Source of the DNA: a bacterium
GTDB lineage: Bacteria > Bacillota_I > Bacilli_A > RF39 > UBA660
Assembly: GCA_014845975.1 (NCBI GenBank)
Contig: RKAN01000096.1
Location: 1-8,274 of the forward strand
Direction of reading: 5' to 3'
DNA length: 8,274 nt
Under the pieces are notes generated by a model. That model did no database searches. It had not been told where the DNA came from and saw only the letters and a list, made by a program, of their open reading frames with translations. Positions within the stretch are counted from its first letter, which is position 1. Each line of letters opens with the position of its first letter. A program made the translations under genes and the position numbers. Positions 1 through 5,509 of this stretch are shown here, piece by piece.

Positions 1-315
1 TCTATCCTAGAAATATTTCAAAAATATAACATAAATTTTGCCTATAATCGATTTGGTGGATATAAAATTAATTATCATGGTACTCAAATAGATTTATGGA
101 CAAATAATGATTTGTATTCTGCTATTCAATATAATGTAGATGGGCTATTTTTTTATTTAAACGATAATATATTATTATCTTTTACATTCGATGATTTTAA
201 AAAAAATGGATTAAGATTAATTAATAAAGATAATAATATTGAAAAAGGAAGAAAAGAAAAATTAATCCAATTTGAACAAAATTTTAAGAAAATACAAAAC
301 AATAATATTAATTAA
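1..315 (+). CDS. C-terminal part of a possible nucleotidyltransferase-fold protein, cut by the window edge
   Basis: Frame 1 is open from the first base to a TAA at 313-315, giving 104 residues with no start codon needed inside the window, so this is the tail of a gene that begins upstream. The TTG at 112 has no ribosome binding site and is probably internal. Visible elements are FGGYKI (about residues 18-23), IDLW (30-33) and YNVDGLFFYL (43-52), then a basic, Asn/Lys-rich tail. The spacing resembles the FG..V / VDVTTFR / RDFTINALAYD pattern of the poly(A)-polymerase/CCA-adding head domain, where a late acidic residue sits in a beta strand. That assignment is inference from a short fragment. 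It is convergent with the decayed tetR gene, with no visible terminator between them. It could equally be a remnant, like its neighbour. Confidence 0.45.
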   Translation, partial: SILEIFQKYNINFAYNRFGGYKINYHGTQIDLWTNNDLYSAIQYNVDGLFFYLNDNILLSFTFDDFKKNGLRLINKDNNIEKGRKEKLIQFEQNFKKIQNNNIN

Positions 316-737
316 AGAATTTTCACATTCATTGGCAATAATCCATGATCATTGATTCAACATTTCATTAATACATGCAACATCACTCTCTAAATGTCTC
401 ATAGCCATTAATTCTTCATAAGCTTCTTTTTTCATGGTATGAGTATTGATGAACCCATCTATCTCATTCAATAAAAGTTACCCAAAATAATTTCAATCAA
501 TTTGAGTTTGATCTATTATATTTAACATTGGAAACATAATTTTATTTGTATAATCTTTAATACCTTCTATAAAAATATCTTGCTTATCTTTAAAATACTG
601 ATAAATAATACCTGTTTAAACCTCAGCATATTTCACAATATCTACACAAATTACATCATGATTTTCTTCGTTAAACATTAATTCAAATCCTTTTTCATTG
701 ATGTAATTTTTTTAATAGGATTTCTTACTGTTTCCAT
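316..737 (-). pseudogene. Decayed TetR/AcrR-family transcriptional regulator
   Basis: Reading the minus strand from the ATG at 737, preceded by a good AAAGGTGA site, gives METVRNPIKK and then a frameshift in a run of seven A near 706-712; adding one A restores the frame. After that comes a clear TetR N-terminal helix-turn-helix: KGFELMFNEE, then VDIVKYAEV, a stop, then TGIIYQYFKDKQDIF. In this family the position of the first stop is usually Ser, just before TGxxYxYFxxK. The frame is then broken by TAA at 616-618, TGA at 493-495, TAA at 478-480 and TGA at 349-351, while the stretches between stay protein-like (for example THTMKKEAYEELMAMRHLES). Five independent lesions of mixed type rule out one sequencing error or a recoded stop. 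The ligand-binding half is probably cut short near 316. Such regulators usually repress a neighbouring efflux or detoxification gene; none remains here. Confidence 0.85.
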
Positions 738-949
738 ACTGTCACCTTTTCTATGTAATAAAGTATCAAAAATCAAACGATTTGAATACTATTCATTATT
801 TCTCAAACTAGATATCATGTCTTTTTGATTGATTTTTCTAGCTAAAAAGATGGGTAACCACAAATGTTACAAATGCTGCAATAACATAGGTTTCTAAGTT
901 TATAAAAGTAGTATGAATCAATATAATATGGATTTTTTTTCATATTATT
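738..949. other. Non-coding decayed stretch upstream of the tetR pseudogene
   Basis: There is no convincing gene here. On the minus strand around 840-907 one frame reads FINLETYVIAAFVTFVVTHLFS and then TAG. This looks like a single membrane segment, but it has no start, and a stop lies a few codons upstream. An overlapping 33-codon frame (842-943) begins MKKNPYYIDSYY but has no ribosome binding site. Together they could be two frames of one degraded small membrane protein, perhaps the former partner of the TetR regulator; this is weak. An 8-bp inverted repeat, ATAATATG (923-930) with CATATTAT (941-948), lies next to the dacF terminator and has no assigned role. Confidence 0.35.
762..790. promoter_or_regulatory. 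Inverted repeat, possible operator of the decayed TetR regulator
   Basis: AGTATCAAA (762-770) and TTTGAATACT (781-790) are inverted copies with one extra base in the second arm, separated by 10 bp. A nested perfect repeat, TCAAA-CGA-TTTGA, occupies 773-785. The site lies 25-53 bp upstream of the tetR start codon, where an autoregulatory TetR operator is usually found. There is no direct evidence of binding, and AT-rich DNA produces such repeats by chance. Confidence 0.35.
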
Positions 950-974
950 AAAAAAAAAGAGAAAATTCTCTTTT
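950..974 (-). terminator. Intrinsic terminator downstream of dacF
   Basis: On the minus strand a 9-bp inverted repeat, AAAAGAGAA / TTCTCTTTT (966-974 and 955-963), begins 6 bp after the dacF stop and runs straight into a T tract. The two-base gap means the real loop would open to four or more bases. The stem is low in GC, as expected for this genome. It closes the sporulation cluster. Confidence 0.75.
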
Positions 975-980
975 AACGGT

Positions 981-2162
981 TTAAAACTTTATATTTCCTA
1001 CTGCTAAATCGCTTAAGTAACGGATATATAATTCTAAAATATTTGCTTCTTTGATATCCTCTTTTACAGTAAGGTCAACTTGTTTTACTAATTTTCCATC
1101 TTCTTTTACATTCAATATTCCAACCTTATCGCCAACTTTAACAGGTGCTTTGATCTTATCAATTTGAGGTTCATAAGTAATTTCTCCCATTTTTTCTGTC
1201 TTTTTCATTAAAATAGAAGCATTTTCCTTTGTAATTACTGAAACTGTTTGTTTTTTGGCTTTTTCCACTTCAACTTCAGCTACAACATCTCCTTTTTTTA
1301 CTAACTCAGTAGATTTATATTGCGCAAAACCATAATCTAATATTGATGAAGTCTCTGATGATCTAAGTCCATTCGTTTCTTCTCCCATAACAACAGAAAT
1401 TAGTCTTAAATCATTTTTTTTAGCTGTTGCTGTTAAGCAATAACCAGCTTCTTTTGTATATCCTGTCTTTAAGCCATCTACTCCATTATAAAATCTAACT
1501 AGTTTATTTGTATTTACTAGCCAAAACTCTTTGCTAGTACCTTTTCTTAAATAATCTTCATAAATCGATGTAAATGTTAATACCTTTTCATATTTTACAA
1601 GTTCTCTAGCAATCATAGCCATATCATAAGCACTAGAATAATGATTTGCTTCATCTAATCCGTGAGGATTCTTAAAATTTGTATCCTTTAATCCTAATTC
1701 TTTTACTTTTTGATTCATCATTTTTACAAATTCATCTGTAGTTCCTGCTACAGCTTCTGCCAGGGCAACTACAGCATCATTTCCACTTGCAACAGCAACT
1801 CCTTTGAACATGTCTTCTACTTTCATTTGTTCCCCTGTCTCCAATAAAATTTGTGATCCACCCATACCAGAAGCATTACTACTAGCTGTTACCATATCAT
1901 CCCAATGAATAATTCCTTTTTCTATGCTTTCTACAATTACTAACATACTCATAATTTTTGTCATAGAAGCAGGAGCTAATTTTTCATGAGAATTTTTTTC
2001 AAATAATACCTGTCCTGTAGAAGCATCTATTAAAATGGCCGATTTTGCATTCTGAGCTAATGGAATTTGATTTTCACTTGTTTCATTTTCTACTTCTTCA
2101 GCCTTTATATAAATGGGAAATAACACTAACAAACAACTCAATAATATTAAAAATTTCTTCAT
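981..2162 (-). CDS. dacF: Sporulation D-alanyl-D-alanine carboxypeptidase (DacF-type penicillin-binding protein)
   Basis: This is a 393-aa class C low-molecular-weight penicillin-binding protein of peptidase family S11, which removes the terminal D-Ala from peptidoglycan stem peptides outside the membrane. Residues 1-21 form a signal peptide (two Lys, then a hydrophobic core ending near KAEE). The serine-hydrolase motifs are all present: SMTK at 66-69 (nucleophile Ser66, Lys69), SGN at 126-128 and KTG at 232-234. A PBP5 C-terminal beta domain follows (about 283-370), then an amphipathic end (about 374-393) that could anchor it peripherally. Length and motifs match B. subtilis DacF (389 aa). 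The start at 2162 has AGAGGTGA just upstream. In B. subtilis dacF lies immediately upstream of spoIIAA, is made in the forespore under sigma-F/sigma-G and helps set cortex cross-linking. Here it is last in the cluster and separated from its neighbour by a terminator, so it may have its own promoter; I could not find a clear one in the short gap. The sporulation assignment rests on context, since vegetative DacA is similar. Confidence 0.85.
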   Translation of the reverse strand: MKKFLILLSCLLVLFPIYIKAEEVENETSENQIPLAQNAKSAILIDASTGQVLFEKNSHEKLAPASMTKIMSMLVIVESIEKGIIHWDDMVTASSNASGMGGSQILLETGEQMKVEDMFKGVAVASGNDAVVALAEAVAGTTDEFVKMMNQKVKELGLKDTNFKNPHGLDEANHYSSAYDMAMIARELVKYEKVLTFTSIYEDYLRKGTSKEFWLVNTNKLVRFYNGVDGLKTGYTKEAGYCLTATAKKNDLRLISVVMGEETNGLRSSETSSILDYGFAQYKSTELVKKGDVVAEVEVEKAKKQTVSVITKENASILMKKTEKMGEITYEPQIDKIKAPVKVGDKVGILNVKEDGKLVKQVDLTVKEDIKEANILELYIRYLSDLAVGNIKF

Positions 2163-2193
2163 AACTCACCTCTATTAAAATCTATGTTTTTGA

Positions 2194-2226
2194 TAAAAAA
2201 AAAGAATAAATATAGCATCTATTCTT
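2194..2226 (-). terminator. Intrinsic terminator between the coiled-coil gene and dacF
   Basis: On the minus strand, AAGAATA (2220-2226) pairs with TATTCTT (2202-2208) around an 11-nt loop, followed directly by a run of T. It lies 20 bp after the stop of the 110-aa gene and only about 32 bp before the dacF start, so a separate dacF promoter would have to overlap it. The stem is 7 bp and AT-rich, so read-through into dacF is likely. Confidence 0.6.
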
Positions 2227-2246
2227 AAAACTTCAAAAAAGAAGGA

Positions 2247-2579
2247 TTACATTCTCTTAGAAGGATTCATTTGAACTAACTGATTATCAATATCGTTTAA
2301 TTCTTCATTAATCTTTAAAATTCTAGTCTTAATCTTTTTTACCTCATCAAAATCGTGAAAATAAATCTTATTTAACTCAATTGCTGTTTTTACTTGTTCT
2401 AGTTCTGTAAGATATTTTCCTTTCCGAAATGTTTTATAAAACTTTGATTTTTTTTCTAATTCTTTTTGTTTTTTCAGTAATTCTTGATTTTTTTCTTGAT
2501 TAATCTTCGATAAACGATTTAAAAGGACTTTATATTCAGAATGTAATTCTGACCTTTTTTGTAATAAAGTCTCTCCCAT
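2247..2579 (-). CDS. Small coiled-coil protein of unknown function in the sporulation cluster
   Basis: I do not recognise this 110-aa protein. It is very rich in Lys, Glu, Gln and Leu and is almost certainly all helical: two long coiled-coil segments (about 1-45 and 57-103) with a basic break between them (KSKFYKTFRKGKY, about 44-56). The shape suggests a helical hairpin. There is no signal peptide, membrane segment, Cys or catalytic motif, so it is probably cytosolic. Translation is well supported: AGGAGG lies 8 bp before the ATG at 2579. The gene follows spoVAE by 45 bp on the same strand, with no terminator between, and ends in its own terminator before dacF. Co-expression with spoVA in the forespore is therefore the simplest reading. 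It could be a lineage-specific spore protein, for example a structural or DNA-binding component, but nothing in the sequence decides this. A short perfect palindrome, TAGTATATACTA, lies just upstream (about 2597-2608). Confidence 0.75.
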   Translation of the reverse strand: MGETLLQKRSELHSEYKVLLNRLSKINQEKNQELLKKQKELEKKSKFYKTFRKGKYLTELEQVKTAIELNKIYFHDFDEVKKIKTRILKINEELNDIDNQLVQMNPSKRM

Positions 2580-2624
2580 ACTGTTATCCTCCTATAATAG
2601 TATATACTAATTAGTTATTAATTA

Positions 2625-2975
2625 CTAGTCTTTTGGTTTAAAAATAAATGATAAAAAGAAGGAAATTACAATAGCTGAAATAATTCCTGAAGAAGTTAAA
2701 TCAAACATTCCCATCGCAAGTCCAATGATGCCATATTCACTTGCTTTTTCTAAGGCTCCATGAATTAATAAATGGCCAAAACTTGTAATAGGAACTAAGG
2801 CTCCACCACCAGCCCATAATACAATTTTATCATATAAACTAAAGATATCTAAAAAAGCCCCTACAACTACAAATATTGTTGTAATATGACCAGCAGTAAG
2901 ACTGGTATTATCTAAAATAATTTGTCCGATTAAACATACTAAACCTGCAAATAGAAAAGCATTTAAGTATATCAT
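2625..2975 (-). CDS. spoVAE: Stage V sporulation protein AE (SpoVAEb type), DPA channel component
   Basis: This 116-aa integral membrane protein closely resembles B. subtilis SpoVAEb: it begins IYLNAFL.AGL.CLIGQ.., has TAGH..T.FVVVGA (about 28-40) and VPIT.FG..L..GAL (61-75), and ends with IFKPK. Four hydrophobic segments can be seen at about 3-22, 31-48, 51-72 and 83-112. SpoVA proteins carry dipicolinic acid (with calcium) across the inner forespore membrane during sporulation and release it in germination; AC, AD and AEb are the parts kept in nearly all spore formers. The ATG overlaps the spoVAD stop (ATGA), with GGAGG inside the end of spoVAD, so the two genes are translationally coupled. 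Full length; nothing is missing. The larger accessory subunits AA, AB, AEa and AF are absent here, as in many Clostridia. Confidence 0.93.
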   Translation of the reverse strand: MIYLNAFLFAGLVCLIGQIILDNTSLTAGHITTIFVVVGAFLDIFSLYDKIVLWAGGGALVPITSFGHLLIHGALEKASEYGIIGLAMGMFDLTSSGIISAIVISFFLSFIFKPKD

Positions 2976-3961
2976 TCTATTACCTCCAAACTAATTGCGT
3001 GAGCAATTCCTGGAATTGTCATATGTTCATTTACCATTGCAGGAGAATGTAAAGCACCAGTTGCTACTAATAACACTTTTTTAACTTCTTTTTTTTGCAT
3101 TTTTGAAAATATATAAGCGTAAGTAACTAATGGAGCACAAGCTGGTCCACTTCCTCCGGCATAAACTGGTTGATTATCAATATCAAATATCATGCATGCA
3201 GTATCATCATAATTTTTTAGATTAATTTTGTATTCTGTTAACATATATTCTTTTAAAATATCTTTTCCATATCGACCTAAATCACCACTTAAAATTAAAT
3301 CATAGTAATCTGTTGTCCTTCCTGTATCTTTTAGATGTTGAAATATTGTATCAGCACAAGCTGGTGCCATAACAGCTCCCATGTTATATACATCTTTCAC
3401 TCCCATATCGATTACTTTTCCAACAGTCGCACTTTCTACTTTAATTCCTTCTTTTTCATTTGTTAAATAAGCAGTTGCAGCTCCAGTTGTTGTAAAGGTT
3501 GTTGTTTTTGGTTTTGGTCCACCATATTCAACAGGGTACCTAAATTGTTTTTCTGCCCCACTATTATGAGAAGAAGCAGAGCATACAACATTTTTTATCT
3601 GTTTTGCTTCTAACATGTTAGAGGCCATCATTAATCCCTCTACACTAGTCGCACAAGCATTAAAGATTCCAAAATAGGGAATTTGTAATTGACTTGCAGC
3701 ATAATTGGATGCTACTACCTGATTTAATAAATCACCCGATATAAATAGATCAATATCAGATATTTTTTTATTTGCTTTTTCTAATAAAATAGAAACAGAT
3801 TCTTCAATTAGTTTTGTTTCTGCTTGTTCCCATGTTTTTGTTCCAAAGTAAAAATCTTGATAACTTTTGTCAAAATAATCTCCAAGAGGTCCCTCTTTTT
3901 CTAATTTTCCTGTTACTGTTGCCCATTTGTTAATGTAAACGTTTTGATAATAAAATGTCAT
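2972..3961 (-). CDS. spoVAD: Stage V sporulation protein AD, DPA-binding thiolase-fold protein
   Basis: This 329-aa protein matches B. subtilis SpoVAD (338 aa) along its whole length. It has a thiolase/ketoacyl-synthase fold but works as the dipicolinic-acid-binding part of the SpoVA channel on the inner spore membrane, not as a known enzyme. Recognisable blocks are GPLG..FDK (24-32), DL.ISGDLLNQ (71-81), FNACATSVEG (100-109, with Cys103 at the thiolase nucleophile position), SSHN..AEKQFRYP.EYGG.KP (130-151), SATVGKV.D.G..D (177-190), MAPA.ADTI..H (198-209), DLILSGDLG (221-229), GGSG.AC (269-275) and LLVATGALHSP..... (297-307). No membrane segment is evident. The start at 3961 overlaps the spoVAC stop (ATGA) and has a GGGGG-rich site inside spoVAC. 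It lies between spoVAC and spoVAE in the canonical order, so a sigma-G-type forespore operon is expected. Confidence 0.95.
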   Translation of the reverse strand: MTFYYQNVYINKWATVTGKLEKEGPLGDYFDKSYQDFYFGTKTWEQAETKLIEESVSILLEKANKKISDIDLFISGDLLNQVVASNYAASQLQIPYFGIFNACATSVEGLMMASNMLEAKQIKNVVCSASSHNSGAEKQFRYPVEYGGPKPKTTTFTTTGAATAYLTNEKEGIKVESATVGKVIDMGVKDVYNMGAVMAPACADTIFQHLKDTGRTTDYYDLILSGDLGRYGKDILKEYMLTEYKINLKNYDDTACMIFDIDNQPVYAGGSGPACAPLVTYAYIFSKMQKKEVKKVLLVATGALHSPAMVNEHMTIPGIAHAISLEVIE

Positions 3962-4404
3962 ATTGCCCCCTCAAACAATAATAGTCGAATAAGTCCAAAT
4001 ACATAAGCACTAACCACTCCAAAAATAATAACAGATCCAGCTAATTTAAACATATTTGCTCCTAATCCTGTTACCATTCCTTCTTTTCTATATTCTAGGG
4101 CAGCACTCATCATAGCATGCGCAAATCCAGTAATCGGAATAATCAAACCAGCTTTAGCAAAATTGACCAAACTATCAAAAAATCCAAAACATGTCAATAA
4201 ACATCCTACAAAAATAAGTGTAATAATCATAAATGCACCTGTTTCTGTTGTTGGAATACCTAAATAATAAGAGTAAAGTTCTACTAAAAATTGACCTAGC
4301 ATTCCCATAAATCCACCGATTATAAAAGCAATGATTCCATTTTTTAATCGATCTTCTTTTGGTTTATGTTTTTTTACAATTTTTTGATATTCCTTTTTTT
4401 CCAT
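3958..4404 (-). CDS. spoVAC: Stage V sporulation protein AC, mechanosensitive DPA channel subunit
   Basis: From the start at 4404 this is a 148-aa membrane protein with a basic cytosolic N-terminus (EKKEYQKIVKKHKPK) and hydrophobic stretches at about 22-44, 56-76, 82-104 and 119-144. The signature PITGFAH.M.SAALEY..EG followed by ANMFKLAG.VI..GVV.AY..G.IR is that of SpoVAC. In B. subtilis SpoVAC is reported to behave as a mechanosensitive channel for dipicolinate efflux. I chose the ATG at 4404 rather than the in-frame ATG 12 bp upstream (4416): the downstream ATG has GGTGAT, complementary to the 16S end, at ideal spacing, while ATG 4416 is preceded only by AATAAAA. A sigma-G-like promoter (4420-4448) would also start transcription inside or after the first ATG. 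It is the first gene of spoVAC-AD-AE and is isolated from sigF by a terminator. Confidence 0.92.
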   Translation of the reverse strand: MEKKEYQKIVKKHKPKEDRLKNGIIAFIIGGFMGMLGQFLVELYSYYLGIPTTETGAFMIITLIFVGCLLTCFGFFDSLVNFAKAGLIIPITGFAHAMMSAALEYRKEGMVTGLGANMFKLAGSVIIFGVVSAYVFGLIRLLLFEGAI

Positions 4405-4419
4405 ATCATCACCCATTTT

Positions 4420-4448
4420 TATTATGATTTTTTTTAATTTTTTTATAC
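4420..4448 (-). promoter_or_regulatory. Sigma-G-like promoter for the spoVA operon
   Basis: On the minus strand GTATA (4448-4444) and CATAATA (4426-4420) are 17 bp apart. They match the B. subtilis sigma-G pattern (-35 gHATR, -10 CATnnTA); the usual spacing is about 18. The spoVA operon is a classic sigma-G target and the element lies just after the sigF terminator. The predicted start, about 4413, leaves a leader of only about 9 nt before the ATG at 4404, which is unusually short. The AT-rich background raises the chance of a fortuitous match. Confidence 0.5.
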
Positions 4449-4473
4449 AAAAAAATCCAATTTATATTGGATT
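4449..4473 (-). terminator. Intrinsic terminator of the spoIIAA-sigF operon
   Basis: An 8-bp perfect stem, AATCCAAT / ATTGGATT (4466-4473 with 4454-4461), with an ATAA loop is followed by seven T on the minus strand. The stem begins inside the sigF stop codon (4472-4474). It separates the sigma-factor transcript from the spoVA operon, so spoVA needs its own promoter. Confidence 0.85.
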
Positions 4474-5125
4474 AAGCTACTATTTTATTTTTTAAATTAT
4501 TTTTTATTTTTGTTAATGTTCTAGAAACTTGAACCTGATTTGTATTTAAAATCGAAGCAATTTCTTGTTGTGACATATTTTGTTCTATACTATAAAGTAA
4601 TATTTTTTTATCTTGTTCATTTAAAGAATTCAAAGCCTCTCTCAAAGATACTAATGTTTCAATATTTACATTGCAATCTGAAATCACATCGTAAAGATTC
4701 ATGTCTTTTCCCTCTTGTTTAATTGGTTCATCAATGCTTTGAGTAAGACTTGGTGTTTTTAAAGCTTCTATTACTTCTGATTCTTTTATTTCCATAAATT
4801 GCGCTATTTCTAAGGTCGTTGGTTGCCTTAAATTTTTTTGATTTAAATAATTGCTGACTTTTTCAATTTGATTTTTTAAGCGAATCATATTTCTACTAAT
4901 TTTAATATTTTTATCTTCCCTTACTAATTTACACATTTCCCCTAAAATATAAGGATATGCATAGGTTGTAAATTTTACATTCTCTCTTTTATCATAGTGC
5001 TGATAAGCTTGTAAAAGCCCCATGCATCCTGCTTGATATAAATCTTCTTTATTTTTATAATGTTCAAAATTTTTAGCAATTCCATAAATATATGTTGAAT
5101 ATTCTAAAACGAATTCATTGGTCAT
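4472..5125 (-). CDS. sigF: Forespore-type RNA polymerase sigma factor (SigF/SigG family), short form
   Basis: This 217-aa sigma-70 protein has region 2 at about 5-78, with DLYQAGCMGLLQA (28-40) and KFTTYAYPYILGEMCKLVRED (51-71), close to the (V)KF(S/T)TYAVPMIIGEI..(F/Y)LRD signature of sigma-F and sigma-G. Region 3 follows (about 81-125) and region 4 (about 165-213) with the helix-turn-helix SQQEIASILNTNQVQVSR; QVQVSR is kept from the family. It is 35-40 residues shorter than B. subtilis SigF (255) or SigG (260), and the missing part is the N-terminus before region 2.1. The start is firm: AGGAGG, overlapping the TAG stop of the STAS gene, lies 5 bp before the ATG, so there is no room upstream. 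The choice of SigF over SigG rests on its place after spoIIAA; by sequence alone either is possible. In B. subtilis SigF is held inactive by SpoIIAB until the forespore forms, and spoIIAB is missing between these genes. Confidence 0.8.
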   Translation of the reverse strand: MTNEFVLEYSTYIYGIAKNFEHYKNKEDLYQAGCMGLLQAYQHYDKRENVKFTTYAYPYILGEMCKLVREDKNIKISRNMIRLKNQIEKVSNYLNQKNLRQPTTLEIAQFMEIKESEVIEALKTPSLTQSIDEPIKQEGKDMNLYDVISDCNVNIETLVSLREALNSLNEQDKKILLYSIEQNMSQQEIASILNTNQVQVSRTLTKIKNNLKNKIVA

Positions 5126-5134
5126 AATTTCCTC

Positions 5135-5482
5135 CTAAATTTTTATTAATTCAAAAGCTACCAACTCATTTCTAATTTCTTTTATATAATGAAAAATACG
5201 ATTTTGTTTTAGTCTTTTTTTTACCTCCTCTTTTTTTAAATTACAAATCAATGTATTTCCTTTATTTTTTTTACTTAATTCATAAATGTAATACAACATG
5301 TGAATTCCTTTTCTATCAATGTTTTCTAATTCTTCCATATTAATTACTATGTAACGAATTTGATTTTCTTTAATAATTGTATTAACATCTATTTCTAATA
5401 TAGGAACTGTTTCTTTCACTAAATTTCCTATTAAACGAATGAACAATATTCCTTTCCGGTATTCTACTAATGTTTGAAGCAA
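5135..5482 (-). CDS. spoIIAA: SpoIIAA-like STAS-domain protein lacking the phosphorylation serine
   Basis: From the TTG at 5482 this is a 115-aa single STAS domain, the same size as B. subtilis SpoIIAA (117 aa). The segments ILFIRL.GNL, RYIVINMEELENID and ..L.KKNKGNTLICNL align with CIRLTGEL, RHIVLNLEDLSFMD and ..IKQIGGEMVVCAI. At the key loop B. subtilis has DSSG, with the first Ser phosphorylated by SpoIIAB; here it is DRKG (residues 56-59), so neither serine remains. SpoIIAA normally binds and displaces SpoIIAB to free SigF. That switch cannot work by the known route here, because both the phosphosite and the neighbouring kinase gene are gone. I chose TTG 5482 because AAGGTGAT lies just before it; the longer frame from the TTG at 5542 has no ribosome site and overlaps a Spo0A box. 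The stop codon is embedded in the sigF AGGAGG, so the two genes are tightly coupled. A generic STAS regulator is the alternative identity. Confidence 0.7.
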   Translation of the reverse strand: MLQTLVEYRKGILFIRLIGNLVKETVPILEIDVNTIIKENQIRYIVINMEELENIDRKGIHMLYYIYELSKKNKGNTLICNLKKEEVKKRLKQNRIFHYIKEIRNELVAFELIKI

Positions 5483-5509
5483 GCTATCACCTTCTATGGA
5501 TACTTTACC

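Noticed and set aside
316..737. TGA read as tryptophan (a mollicute code) to rescue the tetR gene
   Set aside because: Two of the four stops are TAA and there is also a frameshift; spoVAC and spoVAD end normally at TGA and Trp is TGG in intact genes.
842..943. Minus-strand 33-codon frame with four Cys (MKKNPYYIDSYY...)
   Set aside because: No ribosome binding site, and the overlapping frame is more protein-like (a membrane segment); kept only as a note in the decayed region.
923..948. 8-bp inverted repeat as a second terminator for dacF
   Set aside because: On the minus strand it is not followed by a T run; the hairpin at 955-974 already explains termination.
1..980. Insertion sequence or prophage remnant causing the decay at the left end
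   Set aside because: No transposase, terminal inverted repeats, target duplication, tRNA or integrase could be seen.
4405..4416. Upstream ATG (4416) as the spoVAC start
   Set aside because: Only AATAAAA precedes it, and the predicted sigma-G start would fall within it; ATG 4404 has an ideal GGTGAT site.
4540..4722. Plus-strand reading frame of 60 codons
   Set aside because: It lies wholly antisense to the well-supported sigF gene, has no ribosome site and a low-complexity aromatic product; an antisense artefact.
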